Part shown: piece after piece, positions 21,881 through 33,131 of the stretch
How the letters are laid out: every line of letters begins with the position of its first letter
Numbering within the stretch: position 1 is the first letter of the stretch
NCBI GenBank assembly: GCA_002221725.1
Contig: NJFT01000009.1
Coordinates: 124,001 to 188,000 of the forward strand
From: Scedosporium boydii
Lineage: Eukaryota > Ascomycota > Sordariomycetes > Microascales > Microascaceae
DNA: 64,000 bases
Direction: 5' to 3'
The notes under the pieces: model-generated
The model's database searches: none
The model's input: only the letters and a program-made list of their open reading frames with translations
Told to the model about the DNA's origin: nothing
Made by a program: the position numbers and the translations under genes

Positions 21881-24720
21881 CGAAGATTTGACTCGGAGGT
21901 TCGGAACGGGCAGGATAAGTAGGTAGGGAGTGAGGGCGAGGTCTACGCGGCGTTACAGTTGATTTTACACAAGAAATCGTCAAATTCGTCTATCGTGGAT
22001 CGTGAACTGGGGGATCGCGGGAACGAAGGTTGTTGACAAGGCTTTGCACTCGGTCTTCCGATTCATGAATCAATGATTGGGGAGAGAAGAAGCAGCAGAT
22101 AGAGTGGGTGGCTAGCGGTGGAAGGCTGCAAGACTCGAGGCGAGTAATGCGAAGTAAATAAGCCAGTCAAATCTGTCTAGTTGGGCTGAGATGTTGTTTT
22201 GATTTTCGGGTGGCTAGTAAGAATGGAGATGGAGAAGATCAATGGCGCATGGATCAATGTAGTAATTTGCCGCGCCAAGACTTTGGTGGTGGGTGGCTTC
22301 GGGAGCTTGGGTGGGTTTTTCCTGGGTGGTCTGGTCTGGTGGACTGGTGGGGAGGAGTCGACATGATGAAATATTGGGGGGTTGTGAACTTGTACTTCGA
22401 AGACAAGATCGTGATCTTTATGAGAGAACCAGTCCAGGGATCCTCCTTCCTTCCCTGCCCACTCTGAACTCTGAAGCTGACAAGAGCGACTCCAGTTCCG
22501 TTTTCTTACGAAGTACTTCACAAACGGAACAATAAGAGCAATTTCAAACTGTCAAGTATCTATCCATTCAAATAGATATGCAATCGTACATTGAATCACT
22601 ACTAAGTACCGAGGTAAGTACAATAGCATTTGATGCATATTTGTGCCGCCCAGTCGTGCATGAAATGCAGTTCTCGAACCATTCCAGTTTCTTCTCCAGC
22701 GGACTCGATTTGAGGAGCGATTCAAGATTCAAGATGGCCGTTTTATCGATAAAGATAGAGCATCAATCAAGATTCTTCATCATATCCACTCTCCAAACAA
22801 GCCGCTCAATTGGAGCTCCATGTGCGCACAGCTCCTAAAATAAGCTATTCGGCCATGTCGAATTGGGTATATTCGTGGAGTTATAGTTTGCCGGGCTCTT
22901 GGGTCAACACCGCGAATGTTTGGACCTCTAATAATAAAGTTTCTTAGAGGTCAAAACTGTCCGTCAGTGTGATATTGCATCAATTGATGTCTGCCAGTGG
23001 AGTTGATGGATATGTCTAAAATGCTTCATCTTCAGTTCTGGCAGTATCGAAACTAGCCTGGTCCTGCCAATAATCCGTTTCCTACATATGTACGTGGAGT
23101 GGAGAGGACGTTTGACCTATGAGTGCCGTCATATTCACTCGCCACCAAGAAACGTCCAAGGCTTGCCTCTTCGTGCCGCACAACTTCCAATCAGAAAGAG
23201 TAACGTCTCCCATTGCTGCATCACCACGCATGTGGACAATTTACGAAGGCAACCAGTCCAGCAACTACTGAGCGGTCGCAGCTGAGGCCGTCGACGTCTG
23301 GCTGCGATCCAGCGAATCGTAGCTTGAGGCCCGCAGGCCTCCGTCCCACACCATCTCTAGATATCCAACTAGGACACGAGCCTTCACGTCCATCGCCACG
23401 TGTACACCGTCCATGTGTCGGCCTCTGAAAGATGTGGCTGCACCTCACAGTACGTGAGTACGGAGTAATGCTATTAGACAAAATAGACGGAACCCGTATG
23501 GGAAAAACGGAACATGAAGTAGAAGAATACGAGCAAAGCTCAAGAACCCAAAGGTGGCTTGGGGCACGTCCAAATCCTCGAGACGTTGATACAAATCGCT
23601 GGAATCACTCAGGAATTGATACATCAATATTTGATCGTGTATTAATAAATTACGTCAATCTTGATCACCTAATACCAATAATCCCTTGGAAGCAATGTTG
23701 TATTAACTAAAGTACTCCCACACACAAATAATATTATAGGGTACAAATTGTCACTATCCTCGAATACCTTGAGCGTCTCCTCGACCAAGGACCTCGGATT
23801 GAGCCTCACTCAACTCCTTTCCTTTCCTGTTATCCTATCCCCCAACAACCTTCTTTCTCCACATAAAAAGGAGACTCCAGATTGACCCCAGGGCGAGCAA
23901 CGAGCAATCAAGTTCATTTTCTAGGGAATGAACGCCCTGCTCCCACTATCGAATCGAATCGCTCGTGACTCACACTCGAGCCTCGACGCCCAACCTCGAC
24001 GAGACGAGAGAATCGACAGGGTAAGGTATAAATGCATCTATCTAGAAACCCCTTCTCAAGCTACTCCACTTCTGAACAGCCAGTCGGAAATAAAGAGAAG
24101 CCGTCCCACCTTCCAATCGGAGACACACGAACCCATGAACCAAAGGCAGGCCCTGCGGACCGCAGTATTATCCGACGGCTCATCCCTCACATGCGCAGTT
24201 GCCTAAGTTTTATCCATAACGTCAAAAGTTATATTCATGCTTCCATGTGCCAACTACGCATCTTTAAGCTGCGAGATGAGACGAACAACACATACATAGC
24301 TTGTGGGTCCACTAGGTCTGTTAGAGCATCTCTTAACTTCTAAATTCATCCTTTCGTGCATTCGAACAATAGATTATATGTAGCAGGGCATCCATACATA
24401 AAAAACGGACATTATCTCGAATCTTCATTACATATCGTGAGGCAAAATCAAAGCACAATCTGCCCATCAGGCCTTATCATCGACCACACACTGATGCCTT
24501 CCTGATGCCCGTCGTCGAAATTATACAATGTGAAGAGAAGGGAGGAAAAATCTGCACGAATCCTCGCCTAGACTCCTCATGCCCCCATGTTCAATATCAC
24601 CCAGCCTTCCATTGCTCCCCTGCCCTGAACACTCTAATAGCAAATATCCCAGTAGTTTCCAACCTCCTCAACCGACAAACCCCTTCCCCCTCTCAACCCA
24701 CGATCGTGCCCCTATCCTCA
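21881..24720. other. Intergenic: promoter side of the giant gene, 3' side of the P450
   Basis: No recognisable gene. Short ORFs here (at most about 115 codons) lack family features. One exact TACGAAGTA is at 22507 in the semi-palindromic context TACGAAGTACTTC. A related TACGGAGTA lies at 23459. The giant gene's promoter should lie in the left part, but no clear core element was identified. Confidence 0.6.
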
Positions 24721-26492
24721 TCACCACCCATCCAACACCTTCGCGTGAACCCAAAGCCCATGCGCCGGCCTAGCTGTTACGCCGCCCTTTATGATCATAT
24801 TCTTCTCATCGTACTCCTCCTTATTCTTCAACTCAAACTCGAACCGCCCCACCCAGGACGCCAGCAGGCACGCAAACTCCGCTTTGGCGAACGCCTGCCC
24901 GATACAGCTCCTGGGCCCGTGCAAAAACGTCAGGAACGCGTAGTTGCTCGACGCCCCACCGCTGCCAACCGTCGCGGCGGAGGCGTCCTCGCCCTTCTTC
25001 GAGAGCCACCGATCCGGGTTGAATCGGCCCGCATCCTCTCCCCACAGGGACATGTGTCTATTTATCGCGAAGGGGCATAAAACGACCATCGTTCCCTTGG
25101 GCACTTTCTGGTCTAGAATAGTCGTGTCGACGGCCGCCTGGCGGAGCGTCAGCGGCACGGGAGAGTAATACCGCAGCACCTCGTTGCACACGGCGTTGAG
25201 GTATGGGAGGTGATCGATATCCAGCGCCGTAATGTCTCGGTGCGATTCGATCGAAGGGAGATTCTCCCTGACCTCCTTCCGAAGCCGCGTCTGCACATCA
25301 GGATGCAAGCACATCATGTAGACTGCCCATTGCATGGCCGAAGCCGTCGTCTCGTGTCCCGCTGCGAGGAACGTCATTAGCTGATTAACTAGATCATCCT
25401 CGCTGAAGCCGCCGCTCTCGATGGCCACGGAGAGAATGTCGACATCCGTAAGCTCCTTGCGGGCAAATTTTTCCTTCTTCTCCCGCACGAGATCTCGACA
25501 GACTTGGCGAATGAAGGCCGATGCCTGTCGGACATCTCCGTTCCTCTTTATAGGGAGATTTGTAACGACCCATCCGGGCAAGACGAGATTGAGTAGATTC
25601 ATAAGCCGCGCTTGTTTCGAGGGCTTAAAGACATCTTGGTACATTTTACTGAGGTGGTTGTTAGGGTCCTGGATGGCGTGGAAATCACGACCAAGTCCTG
25701 CTACACCAATGATATCCAGAGTCGCGCGTGAGGCCCAGTCGCCGATTTCCAAGACCGCCGTCGGTTTCGTAAATCCTGCCTTCTCGTCCGTCCCGGCTTT
25801 GGCTGCGTCGACACGGATTTGGTCGATCATTGCCTGCGCCGACTCCTGGGCCTTGTTCCAAAAGACGGAGTAGAGATCCTTGATATGCCTGAATGAAAAG
25901 GCCGGCATCAGGTTCTTCCGCTGCCGCTTGTGCTCGTCGCCCTCAGCCATCAAGATGCCGTTTCCGAGGATCCTACCAAGTGACCACCGGATCAAGCCAG
26001 GCTTCTCAAAATCATAGTTCCGCGTAACCAGGACTTCGGAAAGTGCCTTAGAATTAGTGAGGAGCAGACGTTCCTGGTTAAGTGGAACCTTGTACCGGAT
26101 GAGGCCGTCGTTGGGAATATTCGTTGCCCTAGATCCACCGTTAGCGTTTCTCCAATCGCGCCTGCAAGCGGCGCGGGGCCGGGTGCCTTCCCCAAAACCA
26201 GAGTAGCCAAGACCTACCAATCCAACATGGGCACTCCGGACGGGTCGTCGGCGATGCGCCGGAACTGACCGAGTATCCAATGGCTGCCCTCAGGCTCCGG
26301 GATGTGTATTAGGGGAGAGAAATAGAATGGATACAAAAATACAGTGTATATCGCCCAAGCCCCTATCTCGACAACCCACAACTTCGTAAACGTGCCTAGG
26401 AGATATGCCGTTGACCATTGTGGTCTCAGCGATGTTAGGACAAAGGCGAACGCGCCAGAGATGACGGTGAATGTTTTGAAGGGTGGCGCCAT
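24721..26492 (-). CDS. Microsomal cytochrome P450 monooxygenase
   Basis: Two exons, 26492-26218 and 26128-24721, flank an 89-nt intron (donor GTAGGT, branch GCTAAC, acceptor CTAG), giving 560 residues. The start chosen is the ATG at 26492 in the context ACCATGG; the open frame further upstream has only a TTG. N-terminal hydrophobic segments (within residues 1-65) should anchor it in the ER membrane. They are followed by the proline-rich hinge HIPEPEG. Hallmarks: I-helix AGHETT at 348-353 (oxygen activation), K-helix EVLR at 408-411, FNPDRW at 461-466, and heme loop FLHGPRSCIG with the iron ligand Cys500. Family knowledge predicts NADPH-P450-reductase-dependent monooxygenation. The substrate cannot be told, and no partner biosynthetic genes lie alongside. 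It belongs to the fungal E-class group; I do not assign a CYP number. Confidence 0.95.
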
Positions 26493-26662
26493 GGTCGCGA
26501 AACGATATGGCCCTCCGTGAGATTTGGTAAATAGGAAGCCGAAAGAAATCAATTGTCAATACGGCTGGCAGGTAGGGAGGGCACTCGGGATTTCTTTTTG
26601 AGTCGGGGGGGAGCGCCGTCGAAAGCAATATGTGTCTGTTGGATCGATCGGATTTAACAGGG

Positions 26663-26672
26663 CTTATAAATA
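26663..26672 (-). promoter_or_regulatory. Possible TATA box of the P450 gene
   Basis: The minus strand reads TATTTATAAG about 170-180 nt upstream of the P450 start codon, a reasonable position for a core promoter with a moderately long leader. It rests only on the match to the TATA consensus. Confidence 0.35.
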
Positions 26673-28480
26673 CGTCAAAAATAAAATATCCCGCTCTCCT
26701 TGAGCTGGGGAAGAAGAAAAGGTGGCCCGAGACCAGGGAACTGAAACTTTATTGAGGGAAATCGAACGAAGGGACCGGCTGAGCGCGACCAATGCAACCC
26801 CAAGTATTAACAAAAGACCAGTGAATATGAAAGAAGCCCTAGGAGATTTGGGGGAGCTCTTCAGTATTATTGTTGCCTTTGTATATTGACCTCAAAGATT
26901 GCTCTGTTCTGACAAGCTGCTCTCACCTTACGTCTCACAGTTGGATCATGGGCATCCTTTTCCAAGAGTCAAGCTATAACCTGACAGGGTTGACCCGAAG
27001 TCCGAATGCAAACGAGAGATGCGAATTGCCACGCGTCTCATTGGGCGAGCCGATTGATAATTTGGTTTGAGAGATGGGAGCTGTCGTTCTCCGACGGAGA
27101 CGGACTTGAGAATGTGTGTCCGGCCACGTCCACGGGCGCCGAATGGATGTTCCACAATCTATGAAACGGACTCCTCATCAAGCCTTACGAAGTATAAATC
27201 CAGACCCAAACTTAATAATAGAGACAGACAATTCTACCTGTCTGCCTCAATCGGTACCAAGTCTGCCAAAGTCTAGGCTTCCATCGAACACGATGTCACT
27301 GCGATGTTGACGTGGATGCTTCACAGAATAATTGGCCCGCTCACTCCACGCCTAACCCTAAAGAGACAAAACGAGGCGACCCCAGATGAGCCTCGCAAGG
27401 CTTGAAGTTGCCCCGACTCCCCAGAATTATCTCCGACGGGTGGATCTTCCGGTCTTGTTATGGAGCCCGAGTTGGGACAATTCGATACGAAGTACGAAGT
27501 AGACTTGAGTAGATATGCACCTTTTCTTTCGCCCTGTTTCTGTTGTTAGCTATGCCATTGATGTGCCTTGCTTTCGTGTCTCGGCCTACGATTCCCCGAA
27601 TATCCTGGTAATAGTTCTTAATGGGAAGAGACGATTGTAGGCCGGGTCAGCCTTAAATTCCACGCTTCTCGCTTCCTCGGCAAGGAACACAGAACGAAGA
27701 ATAGGCGATACTACCGACTGCTCCTATCCGATAATTGGAATGATTTTAGTTTCCTCAACTGTCTCTTACATTTTTCCATTTTGCTGGACCTTGGTGAGTA
27801 GAGTAGACCCTTGCCGGATGTACTGAGTAAGTGTATATTCTACGAAAAGACGACCGTCGGTAGTGGAGGAACACGAATATCATTAATGGATGGAACTACC
27901 TCGACCATGCTAATGTAAACGACCAACGAAAATGTCTATAATCTGGTTTGCGACTGAAAACCTCCATCTGTAATTTGTCCGCCACGTACCCCGGCTTCTA
28001 AGAGGAAAAATATGCTTCCATTTGGTGAAGAGGAACCGGAGCCCGTAAGGAATTATCATCAAACTGGGCTAGGATCATCGATGGACGAAGACAGAAAAAG
28101 AAGTGAGTGGGGGAAGTAGTAGAAGTGGATGTGGGGGGTTAAACGGGAAAACGAGAATGCGTCAAGGAATAACTTCTCAACGAAAAGGGAGTCAGACGAC
28201 CAAACCCATGCCTGAACGTGTCATGACAGAGAAAAAAAAAATAAGAAGAAAAAACATAATAATAATTATCAACCTTGTCTCCTTTCCGACTGCTGCCCTT
28301 TTACGCCGTTCCTTCGTTAAGTCGTGATCTGGTTCGTCCATGTGACACCGTTCAAATTTCGCTCCAGGATTCACCGCCTGTGCGTGTCGTGTTTGATCTG
28401 GTTATTTAGATCGTTTGGGGGTTTGATCCCACTCAGCAGCCAAAGAGCATTTCTAGCCGAGGGGTGGAAGAGATGTGCCT
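26673..28480. other. Intergenic between P450 promoter and RING-gene 3' end
   Basis: No supported gene in 1.8 kb. Two overlapping copies of TACGAAGTA (27486 and 27493) form the only directly tandem pair in the window. An A-rich and AATAAT-rich stretch at about 28229-28270 lies 210-250 nt downstream of the RING gene's stop and could hold its 3'-end signals. Confidence 0.55.
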
Positions 28481-31111
28481 CTACGGAGCAGGACCCCGGT
28501 CTGGCATAGGTATATCCACGCCTCCGGGAGGAGTAGCTGACCCATTGCCATTCATCCCGCCTAAAATCGGATGAGAGTTATTATTCATCGTAGGCACGGA
28601 GCGCTGGGTCTCTCTCTGAGACCCAAAGTCTGGTTGTAAGCTGGGGAGAGAAGGCACATGCTCGGGCAAAAGCGAGGGTTCCCTCAGAGTCGGTCCCACA
28701 TGTGGAGGCCCATTCTGCCCATGAGTCGCGTGTCCTGGCGGTGGAATGCCAGACTGCTCGTCCCAGTTAAAGGGTGTGGAATAGAATGCCGCTACGGGGG
28801 CGACCCGGGGCCGGGGTGGATTGATGTTCACACTCGCCCGAAGGTTCCGGAGGGTGGGCATCTCTCGTTCCCTGTCATGGCCCCAGGATAAATGATGGTC
28901 TCCAAAGACATGGCGGTCTCGCGGGGGAGAAGATTGCGTGGACCCCGAAGATGAGATGCCACTGAAAGAACTGGGGCGCGCGTTGCCAGTAGACGATACT
29001 TCCGGTCGAGATGCCATATTTCCACTATATCGTGCCCTGATCCGGCGGCGAGGCTCAGCGCTATCCGTTGGTGGCGATCGGCGGGAAGGGGTGCTCGGCT
29101 CGTGTTCATCGGAATCCCTTGCTGCATCCCGCGAAAGAACTCGGAGTAAAACTTCTTGGGGAATAGCTCCTGAGGACCTAAAGCAAAAAAAAGGATCGTA
29201 CGTCAGCTTGGACGAGGTCCTCCAGAAAAATAATCTGCAGAGCTTAGGATTCGATCATCTCCAACTTACCCAAGCGGTGGTGCAGGGCCTCCTCGAGTTC
29301 GAATAAGCTCCAACAAGGCCCTACTATTTGCGCTGAATCGAGGTTCTGAGGGAACTTTAGTACGGCAGTAAGGGCAGCTGTCCGACTCGTCGAACCACTT
29401 CTTGATACAGTGATCACCAAAGACGTGTTTGCAAATAGGCAGTCGAAGAGGCGCCTCCTTGACACCCTCAGGTGTTTCCGTGCCGAAATCGTTGTAGCAG
29501 ATGATACAACCTATCAAAAGGACATCAGTAGAAGTTCACATGAGGTTGCCGTACATGGCAAAAGGTTGGGAGGGGAAACGTACTCCTCTCCCCCTCGGCT
29601 AGCGTATTAATGTCGACGCTTTCAAGGGACGAGATTGCGGATGCGGACGCCACCATCTTCGTATTGACAGAGCCACGGAAGAACTGGGCGGCACGTAACT
29701 GCCTGTCGTCGCCGGTTCCATGTCTTATGATGCCTGCGGGGATTAGACTTTCGAATAAAGCATCGGTGTGGGGGAGCGATGCGGGGTCGTCGTCGCTGTC
29801 TCGGTCGCGTTCAGAAGGGGGCGGCTGTGTACGGGCTACATTTCGGCGCGCAGATCGGGTGCTCATTCCTCGACGTCGAAGTTCCGAGGGCGGTGGAGGG
29901 CCACCTGGGACGGGCGAGAGGCTCGTGAATTCATATTGGCTTGGATGCACGGCTGTAGCTTACAACACAATTAGCTCGGGTTGACTCACTCCCAGAGATT
30001 GATACTTACGAGGCATGTTTTCCCCATACAGACCTGGGTAATAGTCTTGTCCAAACGGGCGTGATAGTTGATTGAGATGGGGAAGGTGGGGGGCCTGAGA
30101 AACAGGGACGTGCTGGGAGCCGGGCTGCATGAAAACAACACTCAGATTGGTATGTCGGTGATGGTGAGGGTGAGAATTTTGCGGATGGGGCTGTTGGTGG
30201 GAATGTTGTCCCTGGTCTACACCGGCCTGAGCTGCCACGTTTTGTTGATTCTGGCCATGCGGGTTGACGTGATTAGGGCGAGCATGTGACGGGCCTGCTT
30301 GAGGCGTACCCGTCGTCGAGCCTAGACTCGCCATATGATTATGGTGCCCCGATGGCGGCGCGGGAGCGGGATGTGGCTGCTGTTGCTGCTGCTGCTGTAG
30401 TTGTGACACGAGGGGAGGCGATGTGGTCGAGGACGAAAGGTTGCGGCTCGCAGGTTGGTGAGATGGAGCTGGCCCTGGTCGGTTACCTTGGAGGTGGTGA
30501 TGTTGGTGAGAGGAAGAAGAATGGGCGATAGGAGGCGGCTGTGGTTGATTTTGCTGCTGCTGTTGGTGTTGTTGTTGCTGCTGGTGCTGGTATTGACTGG
30601 GTGATGAATGGACGGAAGGAGGACCTTGAGGGGGAACAAGGTGAGAAGGAGGGGAAGGTCCGCCGGGCCTGGAGCTATGCACCGGAGGGAAGGACCTCAA
30701 CCCCACCGAGCTTTGTCCCGGAGCAGGTGGCAGCCCACTGTTTGTCCCAAACGGTGCATCCTGGTTCGTCGGCGGCTGGAAATTCATAAGCGGTAGTTGC
30801 GGTGGTGGAGGAAGTGAACCAGGAAGGAACGGGTAGGGTTCGAGATTGGAAATTGGCGGCACGCGTAAGTGAGGAAGGCCGTGGGGACCCTGAGGGCCAC
30901 GAGGCAAATCCATCCCAGAAGGTGGCGGGCCGGACCAGTGGTAAGGTGGGTGGTTGTGAGAAACCCACGGGAGCGGGGGATTGTGGATGGACTCGGCGTG
31001 CGACACGGAGCGGTGTTGGCTCTGGTAATTCATATACGGACACACCGACGGTTGTCCCGGGTGTTGGCCAGCGCCACCCGAGCTTCGGTTGAGGTACTCC
31101 ATCTCAGCCAT
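28481..31111 (-). CDS. RING-finger protein (putative E3 ubiquitin ligase) with Pro/Gln/His-rich N-terminus
   Basis: Four exons, 31111-30010, 29952-29584, 29510-29270 and 29177-28481, with introns of 57, 73 and 92 nt and in-frame joins, give 802 residues. The start is the ATG at 31111 (MAEMEYLN); the open frame above has only a TTG. Residues 1-367 are low complexity, rich in Pro, Gln, His and Ser with polyglutamine runs. Residues 368-490 contain a conserved-looking segment (PVHPSQYEFTSLSPV). The RING is at 492-539 with Cys492, Cys495, Cys517, His519, Cys525, Cys536 and Cys539. The usual fifth ligand position (after H-V-F) is Gly522, with His524 two residues on. Exon 4 encodes a disordered Ser/Pro-rich tail. 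RING domains of this kind recruit ubiquitin-conjugating enzymes; the substrate is unknown. Confidence 0.92.
30365..30625 (-). repeat. Polyglutamine/histidine-coding repeats in the RING gene
   Basis: Plus-strand 'tgctgctgctgctg' and 'tgttgctgctgg' stretches at about 30379-30400 and 30549-30593 are CAG/CAA codons on the coding strand. They give QLQQQQQQQ and QHQQQQQHQQQQQ. The intervening sequence is Pro/Ser/His-rich. Lengths of such runs commonly vary between strains. Confidence 0.85.
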
Positions 31112-33111
31112 TACGTGCTGTCCCAAGACGGCCGTGGCGAGGGTTGCAAAAAAGTTTTGGGAGAGTTGAATCGGTTGCTTTCGAGGAAATCCAGTCAGGT
31201 AAAGAAGTTAGCTACCCGAATGAACATGAAGTGTGCGGTGGCCTGCGACTGGACTCTTATAGAAGGCCACTACGAGTAGGTGGCTGCCTAGGTCGATTTT
31301 GAGAGCGACATGAAGGGTTCGAAACGTCAGGTCCGTTCTTGAATGACTCCTCGAACCCGACCCTCCGTTGGACAACGATTCGAAAGACCCGAGTCCCGTT
31401 TTTCCAGGGAATATCAACCTCGACTCTGTCCGAGGCAGGGGCGATGGTGGCTTTCGATGACGATACTCCTCCCCACTTGTTCAGCTACTCCCAAAAGTGC
31501 GGGAAACGCTCCCTTTCTTGTACGACGTAGACTATTTGTGAATGGCAGGGAGGGAAAAGGTTCTCTGCCCTTCTCGGTTAGGATGCCCTTGCCAGCTTCA
31601 ATCCACATATCATATTTCTCCCAAGCTCTTACGTGCACAACGATCCTCGTGTGCTTGCTTCTCACTGTTTCTGGCTCGAACTGGAATCTCGTTGGTATGT
31701 TATTCCTGCCAAAACAACCCTTCCACTACAATATCCCGTTTTCGGTACCTTAGGTAGGCAACTCCTCGATCGAGCGCAAGGATCTCGGTCGGTGGGGATT
31801 GGTAGAATTTTCTTGTGTTCTTTTTTCTTCTTCTTTCCCTGCGTTGGAAATAGATACGGTACAGGCTCGCTTCGGATTTTCTCTGATTTATTTTGCTTCG
31901 GGACGAGCAGGTGGGAGGAGAGGTCGACTGGTCGACGACGAACGGCGGGGGCGGGGAGGAAGGGAGCGTCGGAGCAGAGATCGATAGTGTCGATGCACTC
32001 TCCCTAGACCGTAGTGCGTGTAAGTTCGACCCACTGGAAGATAGCGTTTATGACTCTGTAGATCACCGAAAGAGCGGTTTCCGAAAGCCTTTCCTCTAAA
32101 AACTAGGGGAATTCCGCAAATTCTACTTTATCCCCGGCGCCGTAATATTCGCGAATAATGACGAATGTTGAGCATACAGGGTGCAGGCCTAAATCGGTAT
32201 CACGGGCCAACAACGCTCGATCGTGGGGACGGACGGTGGGGTGAGGACGTATCAACGTTGGTTCGGCGTGGAGGATCGGGCACTGCACATGCCAGACGAA
32301 AAAGCTAGTGGAAAATCGAGAGTTATGCAACGCACTTGGAGCCGAGGACGATTTGCTTCCTCAAGGCTAATAAGGTTCTCCAGAAAGGTAAGTAGGGCGA
32401 CGCTTGCAGAGTAAGGGGCTTCTTAGAAACCAAGGGCGGACATCAGGTAAAAAGGAAGCCAAGGTTCGGGTAGAGTTGGCTTTAGCTGGGGCCTGGCGAA
32501 ACAACGGAGGGAAGGGGGACGGAATGGGTTTTGAGGAGCGGGAAAATGAGGAGGAAGGGGTGGGCAAGAGGAAACTGGGCGGTACGAAGATAATAAAAGG
32601 CAAAGGCCAGGCTAGGCAAAGCAAATAATGCTACGGTTAGGTCTATTTCGTCACGGACGGCTTGTTTGTCGGTCTCGGGACGCAAGACAGCGAAAGAGGT
32701 TAAGGTCTCATGAATTAGCGACACGGAGACATGGGCTGGCCTACTTATTTAAGTGTACGGAGAGCCATACATTTAGGAATAGTACGAAGTATGGTACCAC
32801 GACCACGCCCGCCTTATCTTGGCCCCAGTATGGAGGGGGGAGACCAGGCAGAGGAATGTGGTGTTTGTGAAGGATTGATTCAATGGGGACCCGGAGAACG
32901 GCGGGTTCGGTGGATAGGTGGGTAATACATAGTCAAGGTGGGTAGGGGTATTTGTATTCACTCACCTGCTGGACGTACGAAGAAGATGTAGATAGATACG
33001 ACATAGCACGGGTCTACTTCGTATGTGGGATGGGGACGGGGATGGTCAAATGGGCCGGGCATGGACTTGGACAGGGCCTGGGAATGGGAGACGTGGAGAC
33101 GTGGGACAAGG

Positions 33112-33131
33112 GGCATGCGGCATGCGGCATG
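33112..33131 (+). repeat. Short tandem GGCATGC, 2.9 copies
   Basis: The heptamer GGCATGC is repeated head-to-tail at 33112, 33119 and 33126 (last copy six bases). It lies in unassigned intergenic sequence. Confidence 0.9.

Noticed and set aside
24721..26280. Reading the P450 as a single 519-codon ORF
   Set aside because: It begins at a TTG and its first 51 residues come from the intron and the wrong frame of exon 1. Splicing at 26217/26129 restores the membrane anchor and PEPEG hinge.
27351..27363. CCTAACCCTAA, resembling the fungal telomere repeat TTAGGG
   Set aside because: Fewer than two units, with no array nearby. The single TTAGGGTTAA at about 46683 is equally isolated.
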